In this document: positions 1 to 12,400 of the stretch, in pieces
Numbering within the stretch: position 1 is the stretch's first letter
Layout of the letters: each line of letters begins with the position of its first letter
Assembly: GCF_036370855.1 (NCBI RefSeq)
Contig: NC_088111.1
Location: forward strand, 17,333,501-17,397,500
Origin: Dromaius novaehollandiae
Taxonomy: Eukaryota > Chordata > Aves > Casuariiformes > Dromaiidae
Direction of reading: 5' to 3'
DNA length: 64,000 nucleotides
Translations under genes and position numbers: made by a program
Notes under the pieces: model-generated
The model's database searches: none
The model's input: the letters and a program-made list of their open reading frames with translations, nothing else
Told to the model about the DNA's origin: nothing

Positions 1-53
1 GGACTACTGATCTCCAGCGGTCCCCTTCGACCAGCACTTCTATGATTCTGTGA
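1..53 (+). repeat. 3' end of a CR1 LINE fragment
   Basis: The segment reads GGACTACTGATCTCCAGCGG and ends TTCTATGATTCTGTGA. It matches the familiar avian CR1 3' tail (GATCTCCAGAGGTCCCTTCC ... TTCTATGATTCTGTGA). It is truncated by the window start and diverged. It supports a bird or other sauropsid source. Confidence 0.85.
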
Positions 54-360
54 AACCTTCCTCCTCCCTGTTAGTTTCTTTTCTGGATAAATGCCTTTCT
101 TCTGGCCCTGGGCACACGTCACACCCTTTGACTCCTTACACTGTATGTTTACATGTCAGATTCAAAGATGAGTCAGTCACATGAGTATGTGGAGTGTAAA
201 TTACATCTCATTTAGCCTGTGAGAATCAGGTACATTTACTGGAGTCTTAACTGGTATAGCAAGCAAATATGGAAGGTGGTGGAAACTGCAAACAACACTA
301 ACAATAGACAACTTTGAGACTTCCTTAGGTTCAGTCTTCTCTGGTTAATTTAGTGCTTAC
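54..360 (-). other. STXBP4L intron sequence at the left edge
   Basis: Intron downstream of exon 20. I looked for a WW-domain exon on the minus strand and found none. Apart from the CR1 tail I see nothing else. Confidence 0.8.
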
Positions 361-491
361 CATCCTTGTTGGAGAGGATTGGTGCTAGCAGTTCTTTAGC
401 TTCTGATAGCAAGAGGTCAACAAGATCTGAAGATGGAAGAGATGTATCTGAGACTGCATCTGTTTTATCCTCTTCTGTTTCACTGTTGACT
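361..491 (-). CDS. STXBP4L: STXBP4L coding exon 20 (acidic segment before the WW domain)
   Basis: Runs from phase 2 to phase 1, about residues 634-677. It encodes an acidic Ser/Thr-rich start ([15 protein letters not shown]), then [20 protein letters not shown] and KDG. Human STXBP4 has LALESKELVKSVRALLDM immediately before the WW domain. The acceptor is ATTTATAAG, with a weak pyrimidine tract, and the donor is GTAAGC. The next exon should encode a GWEE-type WW domain but lies off the left edge. Confidence 0.88.
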
Positions 492-3400
492 CTTATAAAT
501 ACGGAAAGTGCCATCAATACTTCTATTATAAAATGGTCATTGAAAATCCTGGCCAGTCTCTCACAAAGGACATTCTATGTAATTTACAGCTTTCATTCAT
601 AGTGGATTTCAGCTCATAATCACAGGAAATTCTCTTTTCAACATATCTGCATTGTTGTGTTACAGACAGATAGTTATAAGATATACTATCAAAGTATTCC
701 TTCAAATGTCTCAGAAATGTTTTCCTTCATTATCTTAGAAATAACCATCTTGGAAATTTAAAATCTGTTTCCCTTTACCATCATTCTTAAAAACTGGCTT
801 CTCTTAAGGGTCTGGTCATTATCAGTGAGACAGTGACCTTTCAATCAGTTAATCAATTAAAAAACAGAGTTCTGATAATAGAGTTCTGATACATTTTTTT
901 CCCCAGGTGATAGGAGGTAGGTTCAGCTTGGAGGGGAGTCCAAAAGCCTATATTTCTGTAACCATTTATGCACTTGAGTCATGTCTGCTCTTTGCTTGCA
1001 CTCTCACTATCAGCTTCTGTAACTGCTGTTAGAAAAGAGCCAGGTTCTAAAGTCAAAAACTGTCTAATATAAGGAAAAGCAGGTGAGTCACAGCTCTGCT
1101 TCTTTGACTCAGCCTACTCAGGATCTCTGCTAACAAGATCAACTTAACCAGAGAAATGTTTCACTTATGATGCTCAGAAAAAGTGTGAAACAAAGGCCAA
1201 ATCTTCTGAGTACCAATCCACCAATAGCCTCCAGCTCATCTTTTCACAATGATTTCATTTCCAAAGGGACAACATGATTAGAAACTCTGGGTAAGAAGTG
1301 CGTGGATCACCTTCCCTTGAGAAGGGTCGAAAAAGGGCATTTCATGTTTCTGTTCACAGTTCCCAGAAGCTGACTCCTACCTTTTCTGGTCTGGTAAATG
1401 ACTGGATGTGCTCAGGACCTTGTGAACATTCTGCCACAAAATAAAAAAGGAAAAAGGTTTCAAACTTGTAGAAATAAATAATACCTGAGAACAAACCTCA
1501 TGGGCTTTTTGCTGGTGATCAGATTTAATCTGACAGTAATCAGCTTCTGCTTATTCGTTGCCTTTGAAGCTAATATCTCAAGGCTCTTTGCAACACGGGC
1601 AACATTCACAGTCTATGCAAATAGACAGACACATCTAAATTACACGTATTAATACCAACACTAAAATATACCAGATGCAGCATAAAAGCAGGCTTCCAAA
1701 GAACAGTTTGGCAGGTTACATTTCAGTGAGCCCATGATCAATGCTACTAACGATCCCTGGTTTCTGGATTGTGCCTGCACATTTCTCTCTCGTTACCATG
1801 CACGGATAGTGAATTCTCAAACGTTACTTAGGGACATATAAAGGAACATATTTTGCTCCAGTGGTCAAAACCCTGTGATGTTTGACCTTAGGGTAAAGTC
1901 AAATCTATTTCTAAATTCTAGCAGCAAGCCGCTTGTGTACCAGTACTTAGTGCTGCAGTTCTAGAGGGATTTTAGTTCTTTCCTCACCAAAGCAGAGGAC
2001 ACAGCATCTACACTTCCTTTCAGTCCACTGTTTTGTATTGATTTCAGGAGCTCCCAAGATAGAATAATAGCAACTGTAGCAGATATACTGCATACTAGTG
2101 CTTCCCGTGCTGGCCATGCTGGCCAGGTAATGAAGCGGAAGAACAATCAGATAAATGGCTGAAGCAATTACACGTGTGATTCCACAGAAAACCTGGGGAA
2201 AAAAACAGCGAAGCAGCAAACTGCTCTTTGAGTTTGCATTTGCTGTACAATCAGAGAAGCAACAGTCCGGTTACACAAAAGGAAGGTTAAAACACAGTTT
2301 GGACCAGGTCCAACAGAATTTCTGAACGGGCCTCAGCCCCAGCAGCTGTGCTGAAGAGGAGGGATGGTCAGAGGGACCAGTGAGCAGGGACTCTCTTCTT
2401 AGGCAGCAGAGGTCACACAGGGCAAACAATGCACCAGTACGTCTACACAGCTTGTATGCATATGAGTTCGTTCCCAAAGAGTTTCTCCTAACCAACAGAC
2501 AGTCTTTTTAGAATGAGATGGAAGAAAATTAGCTTTTGCTTATGGACCAGGAAATGATTTGGACTTGCAAAATAACTCTCAGGTAACAGGACAAGGTGGT
2601 GCCATCAGCACAGGTGGCAGCTCGGTACTTCACCTGCACAAACAGGAGGAGCTTCCTATTGCAGATCTCCAGGCGCTTCCGTGAGACTTCTGATTTTCGT
2701 AACTGGCCATCAGCCAGGGACAACTGCCTTTTCAGTTCCAGAATATCCCCCTAAGATAGAAGAAGAGAAGGGTGGTTATGACACTACAGTCCTGGCTTTT
2801 GGAAACACTGACTTATACCAAGGCATGTGTTAAGAGCAGAAGAACACAGTCAGTCTTCCAGGGTAACAGCAGAACTTCCCAAAACGGCCAGGGCTAGCAA
2901 GAACCGTAAGACTTCCCATGTGCCTTCCCTTGAGCACCTCACCGCAGGTTTAGCATTGTGATGAGGTTTTGCTGAGAGGGGCAGCCAAAGAGAAAAAAAA
3001 GTGAGCTTAAGTAGGGTGTCTGTGGATGTCAAGAGTGTGGCAGGGAGCAGTGGTCATCAGGAAAAGTTTTAGCTGGAGTCTTTTTTTTAGGGAAAGTTTT
3101 CCTTTTGGAACGCACAATGGAAATCATACAAATTACAACACATACATAAAGACCACGCTGGCCTTGTTGTACACAACAATCAATGTAAGCGCTACAGTTT
3201 GTTTTCCTTTGTAAAAAGGAAGGTATCGGTGGTGGGGGACAACAAAAGAAGTGAGGTCAGGAGGGGGTTTTTTGTTTTCTTTTTTCTCCTTTTTAACTGG
3301 TCTGTTTAGTTCCCTTGCAGGCCCTTGCCAGCTCAGGGGTTGCATTACCTCTATTTCAGAGACATGTTTTGCTTTCTTCCCTGCCAGCTCTGTCTTCAGT

Positions 3401-6400
3401 TCTGCAATTTCAGCTTCCAGCAAGTGGATCACTTCCTCGTAGTCCTGTTCTGCGCTGTGAGCCTGTCTCTGCACGACCTCTGCCATCTGCAGCTTGCTGT
3501 GCAGGGTCCGGTTCTCAGAGAGGAAGCCCAGTGCTTTCTGGAACCAGCAAGGAGTTCTGGTTAGTTTAATCTACCACCTCCCCTCAGCCACCAGCACCAG
3601 AACCACCCAAACGGCCCTCCTAGGCCCTGTCCCAGCACTAGGGTCTGCCTTTTCCCCCAGACTTTTGCATGCTAAACACATCATTGGCATCCCTCTCTGT
3701 CCGTGCAGCAATGGCTGGAACTCGGAAATACTGGTGTCTCCCAAAGAACCTTAAAAAGGCTTGATCACAGTAACACTGTCACCCTGTAGCTTTGGTTTCA
3801 CTGGAGACCGAGGCCCATACCCATTGCAAACAGTACTGTTTGGTTACTGAGCGTGGGAGACCCCCTCGGGCTCTTCTTCCGGAGACTTCTGTGCACAAAG
3901 CCACCTGCAGCCAGATCCTGAAGCCCGACTGGAGTGCTGGCTCTGCCCCAGGACGGATCATCGGTAAGAACTGTGACTGTGCCATGGGCGGTGACTGTGT
4001 CCCAGCTGGAGGCTCGGATGTATGTGGGAAGAGCCTCCATGGTATTTTTTCTTGTAGGCCAGGGGGAACCCGAGGGCACTGAAGTAAAAAGGTGCGAGCC
4101 ACATCTAATGACTCACGAACGAGCTGTTCACTAACCTGGTTCAGTCTCTGCAGTTCATCTTCCATCGACTTCTTACTGTTCTCTACCTCTTTCAGGAGAG
4201 ACTAGAGAAAATATTTTCACTGGGTTAGAAAGAAGTAATAGGCCATTCCCTAGAAGACACCCTGGCATTTTGCCTCCTCCCCACCAGAACACTATCTGCA
4301 ACAGCAGCCAGGTGCCCTGCGACACGGCCGGCGGTGGCTGTGACCTGCGTGCCGGCGTCCGCCCTGGCGCCCTGCCGGCCACGCTGTAGGTGGGAAGGGG
4401 AGGGCAGGCGGCGGTTCCGCTATCCACCAACTTGATCTGTGTAGCATGGTTTTGTACTTAAAAATACAATTTACTCTCTGTTAAAAAAGTGACCGTGCAC
4501 TTTCAGTGTGAACAGGTTTTCAGTTGAACAAGAGCACACAGGAGAGCACGAGCACAGGAGAAAGAGTTCCAGTTAAGGAGAGCAGAGCCCGAGAGTCTCC
4601 CTCGTGGCACAGGCTGCACAGAATGCAAGGCGGTGACTTAAGGGAGACAAGCTGCACAGACTATTCCCGCATATGACTACAGCGAGTTACAGCAGAAGGC
4701 ACCAGCCACAAAAGCCGCCCAAATGATAGGTTCCACCTTTAGCCTCCGGACTTCTTGCCGCAGCTCTGTCATTTCCAGTTGCAGCTGCTCCAGTTCCTCA
4801 TTGCCATCACAGTTGAGAGTCTCAAAAGTCTGCAAAGCAGAGGGCCAGACCGCAAGTAAGCACCATTTATGCTTTCCCAAGAGCATGTGGTCATATTGCA
4901 GGCATGTTGCTTTCCATATCCAGCATAATGATTAATCAAAATCACTTTGAAAAAGAGTCTCCATGTTTACAAATCAGATCAAGTGTCACATTAAATAATC
5001 CAATCTCAGTTTTTCTCCCCCCACAGGGTTTCAATCTTTGATCCATGACACACCTGGAATAGCCATGCTACAGTGCATTTTCGTTTTGTGAGCCAAACGA
5101 AATTAGTTGGAATTGATTAACTATGGCTAATTTTCCTTCTACACCACTGAGTGGCATAGGCTGCTTCCTTCACATCATCCCCTCGATGTTTACCTATAAA
5201 AATGAGAAGTCTGAGGTCTTTTACAGAATCTCCTATAATCAGAATGAGTAATGGCTACAATTCTACCTTTTCTTTATGACTCAAGAACAATTAGGAAATT
5301 GAAGTTTAGCTTTTCCCTTCTCAGACTCTTATGAATTTATGTATCAAGAGCAACAGCATTGTGATTGATTCTGTACGTCTACTCCTGCAACCACTGTGCG
5401 GTCCAAAAGTCCATAACAGAACTTTTTGGCCTAAAGACATGTCAGCTGCTTGTCAGATCACAGATAGACATACAGAAATCTTAGCCTTAAGGAGAGCTTT
5501 GCAGGCAAGTCGGCCTGCAGCTGGACTGGAAGAGGAAGTAGAGGAGCATTTGACTGACTGACCAGAGAGTGAAAAGCAGATGTATCCAGCAAACTGGCCA
5601 CTTCATGTTGAGTGAAGAGCACTGAGCTGGAATCAAGGCCGGCCTCATCCAGCTCATCCTGCATTAGATCCCTGAGTGCTTGGAGAAAATCTATGAGAAA
5701 AAAATCAGAATTGTTACAGGGCCAAAAGTGAAAAGTATGCTGTATATGTTCAGCAGAAAATGTCACAGATCTTGAGGAAATTCACTGACTGCCAAGCAGG
5801 TCAGGTTTAGCAATGCCAAACATTTTTCTAAAATTCGTCAGTTCTTTGACAATCCCCCCAAGCTAAAAATAAGATGTTGACAATCTTTACCAGACCAGTT
5901 TTTTTTTAATACCGAGAAGTTATTGAATTGAAAAAAAATGAAGCTTAAAAAAACTCACAGCACTGTGTTTCTAAAAGTTCTAAAATTTTGATCCAAACCA
6001 AAATTTCTCTGATAAAAGATTTTGATGACATGTTTCACCAGCCTGATTGCTGACATTTCTCAAGTCAGAATTAAACAAAACTAAGGACTTTAGCGCTTAG
6101 AAAAGGTGTTAAATTGACAACTGACAGTCAAGATTTTTTGCTCTCAGACATTGTGGAGAAAAGCAGAGTGCAAGAGGCTGGGTAGGGCAGACCAGAGCCT
6201 ACACAGCTGGCGTGCAATGGGCCCAAGCCCATCCAGTGCTCAGCCCTGTGCCACATCTCCGTAGGAACGGCAGCAGCAACTTGAGCCTTTCAGGAAGGGT
6301 AGATTTGCCAAGTACTCCTAATCATTTTTGTTTCCATTGCCACAAACCATCAACCCAGTCTCCTCTAAGAGAGGCATAAGGTTGCATATTCATCACTAGC

Positions 6401-9400
6401 TCTGCATGAAAAAGCCAAGTCTAATAGAAATGCACTTTGCAAGGCTGTTCTGTCTGACAGGGGATGTTGGTGAAAAGCACAGACACTTCTAGGGAACAGG
6501 AAAGCCTGCTCCATTTCTTGTGAAGTGCCGGAGCGTTACTTTTTCTGAGTATCTAGCTAGTTCCTGGCAAGCAAGCTGAGGATTTAAGTAAAACGAATCC
6601 TCACAACTACCTTATCTTATTCCCATTTTACACATGCTTTGACCAACAGCCCTTTTTCCTTTTTGTGACTCAACTGTTTGGAGGCTACACCAGTGCCCAG
6701 CCAGAGAATTATCGTACCTGCCACCTTTCAGCAGATGCAGCTCTTTTCTCAGCTGTCAGCAAAGCTGCACAAAAGGTGAAAAAGGCCCCGTTACACGCAC
6801 AGAACTGCCTGCTCACCTCCATAGGCCACTGTTCCCTGTGAGTCTGTTGTCAGACTTTGCCGTAACTGCCTCTTCTTCTCCTCAGTCACATCCAGACCGA
6901 GATACTGCAGAACCTGTGGCAAAAACAACGAGCCTATGAAGAGAATCCTGGAAAAGCAACTTTTTGAAGGAGGTGCTTGCAGGATGCTTAGTGCTGCATT
7001 TCACCTAGAAGTAATTTTTCAGGCAACCTCTCCTAAAGGAACGGACTTGGACTGGATTTGCAGTCTGTCTTTCCTACATTTGTACCAGCATGCTTGCCCC
7101 AATATCCACCAAGAACATTTTACACAAACAGATTTGCAGCTATTATAAACTGACAGAGCTTTATTAAAAGTCAGCGGAGCTGTCAGTGTTCAGCCAAGAG
7201 CTCAGCCTCTCCTCTGGCTCTTGCTGCCCAGGAATGCAGCAGATCTCTGAGAAGATAAGAACTATTCACAGTATTTCTGCAGTAACAGAAGACATTCTAA
7301 CATTTTGCCTCTTCGCTGCAGCTTTTGCTTTCTTATTATGTGAGACGCCCTGTCTTCTATGATGTTTATCACATCAATCTCAAAGTACCTGCAAAGAAGG
7401 AGATAAATCTATGAAAATCCCACATCACTGCTGGCAGCAGCAAGTGAAAGATTAGACAAGGCCAAGCTCAGCAGAGAATCTGGGAAAGAGCCTGAATTAA
7501 AAGCTCACCTGTCTCAGTTGTCCAGGCTGTACCTGCCATTCCTGCCTACACACATACAGCACCTCCCTCTTGATCCCCCAGAAAGGAGGCAAGAGGTGAG
7601 TCCTTGTTCGTGTAACCATCAGCAGGAGATCCATGGGCTGAAGCAGGCCCGTCGGCTCTCCTACACTGCCGGGGAGGCTCATGCACCTCTCGCCTCCCAC
7701 TCCTCTCCCTGCCATCTCCACCTCACGCTGGTGCAGAGTGATGCCACACTCTCTCCTGCTTTCAGATTTCTACCCCAGATGTGGCTGGCTGCCCTGCTCT
7801 GCCGTCTGCTATGCTGGCACATTGCTTTGGCCGCAGAGCAACCATCTCAGGCTGTGTGACCTGACGGGTCCACCCTGGGCGTCCCCGCACAGCTACCCTC
7901 ACTGGTTGCGGGGGAATGGCCGGGTGCTCACTGCGAGCTCTGCCAGGCAGGGCTGTGTCATGCAGCCATCTGGAAAAGGAGAGAAGGACCCATCTCACCC
8001 CCAGCAGAGCTGCTGTTGACCCACAGCAGCTTGCCGTTCATAACATCTGCTTTTAAAGGGGGAGGCCAAGCGTCCTACGTGCCTCCTACCAAGGAGAAGT
8101 TGGTGTAATATCCATAATAGGCAAGACAAAAGAAAATGCAATCCTAAATCCTGATTAAGGATTAGAAGGCTTAGAAGAAAACTTTCTGCTTGTGTGCTGC
8201 CCTCTTGAACTTCCTGGGAGGCTCGAGCAGCAAAAATGCTAGGGCTGCATCTGCCATAGGGTGGCAGCAAATGCCAGCTCATGTGTGTACGTCTGTCCCT
8301 TCCTTGTAGTCGTCTTCGCTGCACACGGGGCATGTTCACACGCTTCCCACCAGAAGACAAGCAGTGCCCGGGGGTGGGGAGGCTCCCCGACACAGAGCAG
8401 TGAGTATTACAGCTCCAAGGGCACCCTCACCTTTGCTGGGTTTCCCCGTGAGTGGCCAGTTCCACTCCCTGCCCTTTGATGACACCCTTTGAATATATTC
8501 TCCATCAAAAGATTAAACAAGCAACAATTTTGTCTGGATCCTCAGCCCTGCAAACACTACCCTTATTCTGAGACTTTACTCACTACTTTGACACATCTTT
8601 TACTTCAGCCTCATTCTCTCCCACACCAGGCTGCCCCCAGGCCGCTCCAGCAGTGAAAGCGTCGCTGGAAAGTTTGGCCAGAAGCTGACAAAGTGGAGAA
8701 GGGCAGCAGCTGACTTCCCTGAGAGTTCTTTGAATCTAAAGCAGTACGTCCATGAGAAAAGTCTGCCAACCACAAACTGTTGGATCTCCCTGCAGCATTG
8801 AAAAGGAGCTAAGACAAGCCAAGATTATTCAAATGCACCTCCAGATGTGATCAGGATGTTTCATTATGATGTATTCCCCCTTTTTATCTTTAGAATTTGA
8901 GTACAACTCAATCTCAAGCAAATTCAATTTAAGAGTTAAGACCCATTTTTCTTTCAGATTCCCAGTAATGCAGTTTGGTAGCAGACTATTCTGCCTCTAT
9001 CATTAATCAGATTAGGACTGAAATTTAATTGCACCCCATGAGCAGTGTGATACTAATCATGAAATCAGTGTTTTGAACACTGCTTCCGTATCTGCATTCC
9101 ACATCACCTGAGCTATTAATATTCCCAGTACAGCCTGGTTGGGCTTGTGATAAGAATAAAGTGGAATTAGGCTGGAGCAGACTCTGCTCAGTGGGGGGTG
9201 ATATATGTGCAGATTAGCTCACTGACCAAGTGCTATGACATGAATAGGCAGACCTGATTCTCTCAGACCATTTGTATTCAGGTTTGGGTTTTTAATCCCT
9301 CTGAAAAGCAAGTGACATACTAACCCCGATTCTAAAAACTGACAGTCCTCACATGCCTGAATGTGACATTAGTGGAAGAATCAAACCTGAAATGTCTAGA

Positions 9401-12400
9401 TCTATTCTTAGCTCAGGATCCTGTTTCCTAGATCTATTCTTAGCTCAGGATCCTGTTTCCTAGATCTATTCTCAGCTCAGGATCCTGTTTCCTGCACAGA
9501 CACCTCTAAGCTACGTGTTTATGTTGCTCCATCAGGGAGCTCCCCAGCCCAGCGTCCTCCCAGCATGGACTGTGTCCTAACTGAACGGAGAGCCTCCCCC
9601 TTCCCAGTGCCACTGCCCGATTTGACCACTGACTGGCCCTACCTTTCTCAGTATCTCTCATCTGGTTCCTCTTCTCCTAGCCTTCCCTACAACCCACAGA
9701 CATTTCTTCACAGAAAATCAATGTGAGGAGACCATTTACATAAGCTTATTTCGTCTGACGATAATTTAGAAGCTGTAAACAAGGAGGAACTGGTATCACA
9801 TCAATGGACAGTTTTCTGCATACCATAGTTTTGGAGAGGATTGAGAGGAAATCGCACCTTCAAGAGAGGGAGCCATTCCACTTACCAGTTCCAGTTTTCC
9901 ATCCTTGAGACGAATATGTGGATCCAGTGCTACTTTTGGTTTGTTGCCTGAAGCTGCTTTCTGATTAGATGCTGAAGCAGGTGCTAAAAAGCAAGAGGCA
10001 AACTTTGATGGAAGAGCACTTGGGCAAAGGACTCAAGACACTTGTTGCATGAAATATAGTGTGTGTAGATAAGCCAAAATCAAAGAACAGGATTTTCTAA
10101 ACCAGGTTCTGGAAGCCTGAACTCTGCCACTATTGAAAAGACTAGATGGCAGAGCGTGAATAGTTCACCCACACCAAAATCAAATTTTATCTAAGCACCT
10201 AAGCTTGCAAAACGTCACTTTGGAAATTTCCAATCACTTTTTTTTTTTTTTTTTTTTAACTGAGTCTTGGCATCTGTACCTATGGTGATCTTAAAAAGAA
10301 AAAAAAAAAACAAAAAAAACCTCAGTCTGGACCTTGTCTTCTCTCACTGATCTGGCAAAACTGAAACACAGAACTCCCATGGAAAAGGAAACTCAGAGAT
10401 TAAAAGCAATGTGGAAAAATATTTGCGCAAGAGTTTTCCCCTCCACAAGGCTGCAAAAGGATTGAGACCTTTTCACTCGGTTGCACATTTAAGTTGTCTG
10501 GGTAGAATAAACTACACGCTCTGAGATGCAGACACAGAGGGAGGGTGCCTGAGACCACAGCGACTGAAATGCTTCTGTAAGAGGAGAAACGGCAGCTGCT
10601 TTCTAGTTACAAGCTGTCATGAGACCAGGAAAAGAACCAGCTGCTGAAAGCTGGCTCTTCGCTACAGGTACCATTTTCAAAGCTCAGGTGGCACAGAGCA
10701 CAGATCCTACTCCCATGCTGTGGCACCTATGGTCCTCCATCGCTGGAGGAAATCCCATCTTATTATGTTTAGCCCTTGTCCATAACAAGCCGTGATATCC
10801 CCCAGGAAAAGCACTGCAGAAAGGGTTACTCGCTCGGGAGCTCCGCTGCAGCTCCCACAGAGGCGCAGGACAACTGCCGTGCCGCAGACTTGCGGCTGCC
10901 TCGGGTGCCTGAGCCCGCTCGCCCCGGAGTCACGAACTCCACGGTACCGAGGTCAGCAACACAGGTCCTTTCTGTGTCAACAGTGCAGGATCGGCCCAAG
11001 GACCCATTTCTTTCACCTGCCTGGGATCTGATTAACAAATTCGCTAAAGCTGCTGCTGCTCAGGAACTCAAAGAAAACTCCCGCTGTTCAGACTGGGTGG
11101 GGGCCGGATTTTCAGAAGCTTGTGAATGACAGGAGCATGCAAGACTTGCTCAAGTGATTTAGAAGAAATGGTCTTATTCAACACTTCTCGACCTCACCCT
11201 CCTCGACTGTCAGGGGCAGAGACTGCACATGGGGAAAAGGCAACGGGAAGCAGCAGAGGTGCGGCACAAGCATAATCCTTCTAGCCCTGGTATTCATCTG
11301 CTCCGCTAACGCCAGCGGCTGGGAAGTGGGAAGAGGTAATAAGTGGGTTTCCTGGACTGGCCACCAACGCTTTCGTGTGCCAGTTCGAGGGCAGAGCTGT
11401 TACCCGTGTTACTCATGGCTAATCAGGATTAGTGCCACATGGCTTTGCTGTCCGCTCTAAGCAGAGAAACATCCAGGGTGGCACCCTCAGACAGGCAACC
11501 ACTGCTCCAAACCCCAAGCCTAGCTGCTGCCCTTTCCAAGCCAGTTGTCTGTTTTCATGGATGACAACACTGACAAAAGTCTTCTCAGCATTTCACATAA
11601 CTTGTGCAATAAAATCCCCTAGTTAAGTCACTGATTAGGTTATTGCTATTTGCTGTACAGTGTATATGGCCCAGGGCTTCGTTCACCCTCACACCTGTTT
11701 GTCAGTGGTAGCTACGTAACAGCCCACCTGAAATCAAGGTTGCAGGACACCAGGGGCTGTGAGGACTGAGACAAAAGCAGTCCCATCCTAGTGTCTTCAC
11801 AGTGTGGACCGCAGAGACAAAGGCCAAAGCAACTTGAAGGGCCAAGGTGAGAAAGCACATCCCTGGGAGGAGAGTGCAGGTTATGTGATGTGTACATCAC
11901 CCTCTCCAACACACAGTTCAGCACTTCGTCTGCTACCTCTGTCTCCCACTAATTCCGGTTATATAGACTCTGCAGCAAAATTTACCTTGCAAAGCTCAGT
12001 CTTAATCTATCCCCACATCTCTGGCTAATCCTCTGGGGCCTCAGATGAAAATTACAGCATAATTTGTGGATTCACAAGCAAGGTCAGCATTTCAGCAGTG
12101 TATGGAGGAACAAGGTTTTTCTGACTTGTTTTCACACATTTGCAGGTCAGGTCTAATCTCTAGCTACATCAGGCTACCCTGCACTCACAAGGGACTCACT
12201 AAGATGTGGTCAGAAAGCCCATCTTTTCCCCTGGGCAGATGTAACCTTCATACCACAGGGATATGTGGTATCTTGCTGAAGGTCATCTCACAGGACACTG
12301 GATCAGAGGCATTAACATGATTTCCAATGATTCCTAAAGGAACTGTGAAGCTATACTGTGGCTAAAGTTCACCCCTTCATCTTGCTGCCATTCCATTAGG

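Noticed and set aside
1..360. Search for the WW-domain exon
   Set aside because: No minus-strand reading resembles a WW domain. The region is intron with a CR1 tail, so the exon must lie beyond the edge.
1947..2219. Open frame behind a strong acceptor-like site, first considered as an STXBP4L exon
   Set aside because: It does not resemble STXBP4 and does not fit the phases. The 50-nt exon at 1381-1430 joins exons 18 and 20 in frame and matches the family.
7497..8479. Cluster of open frames of 70-130 codons in intron 12
   Set aside because: Overlapping on both strands, no splice or homology support; GC-richer intron sequence.
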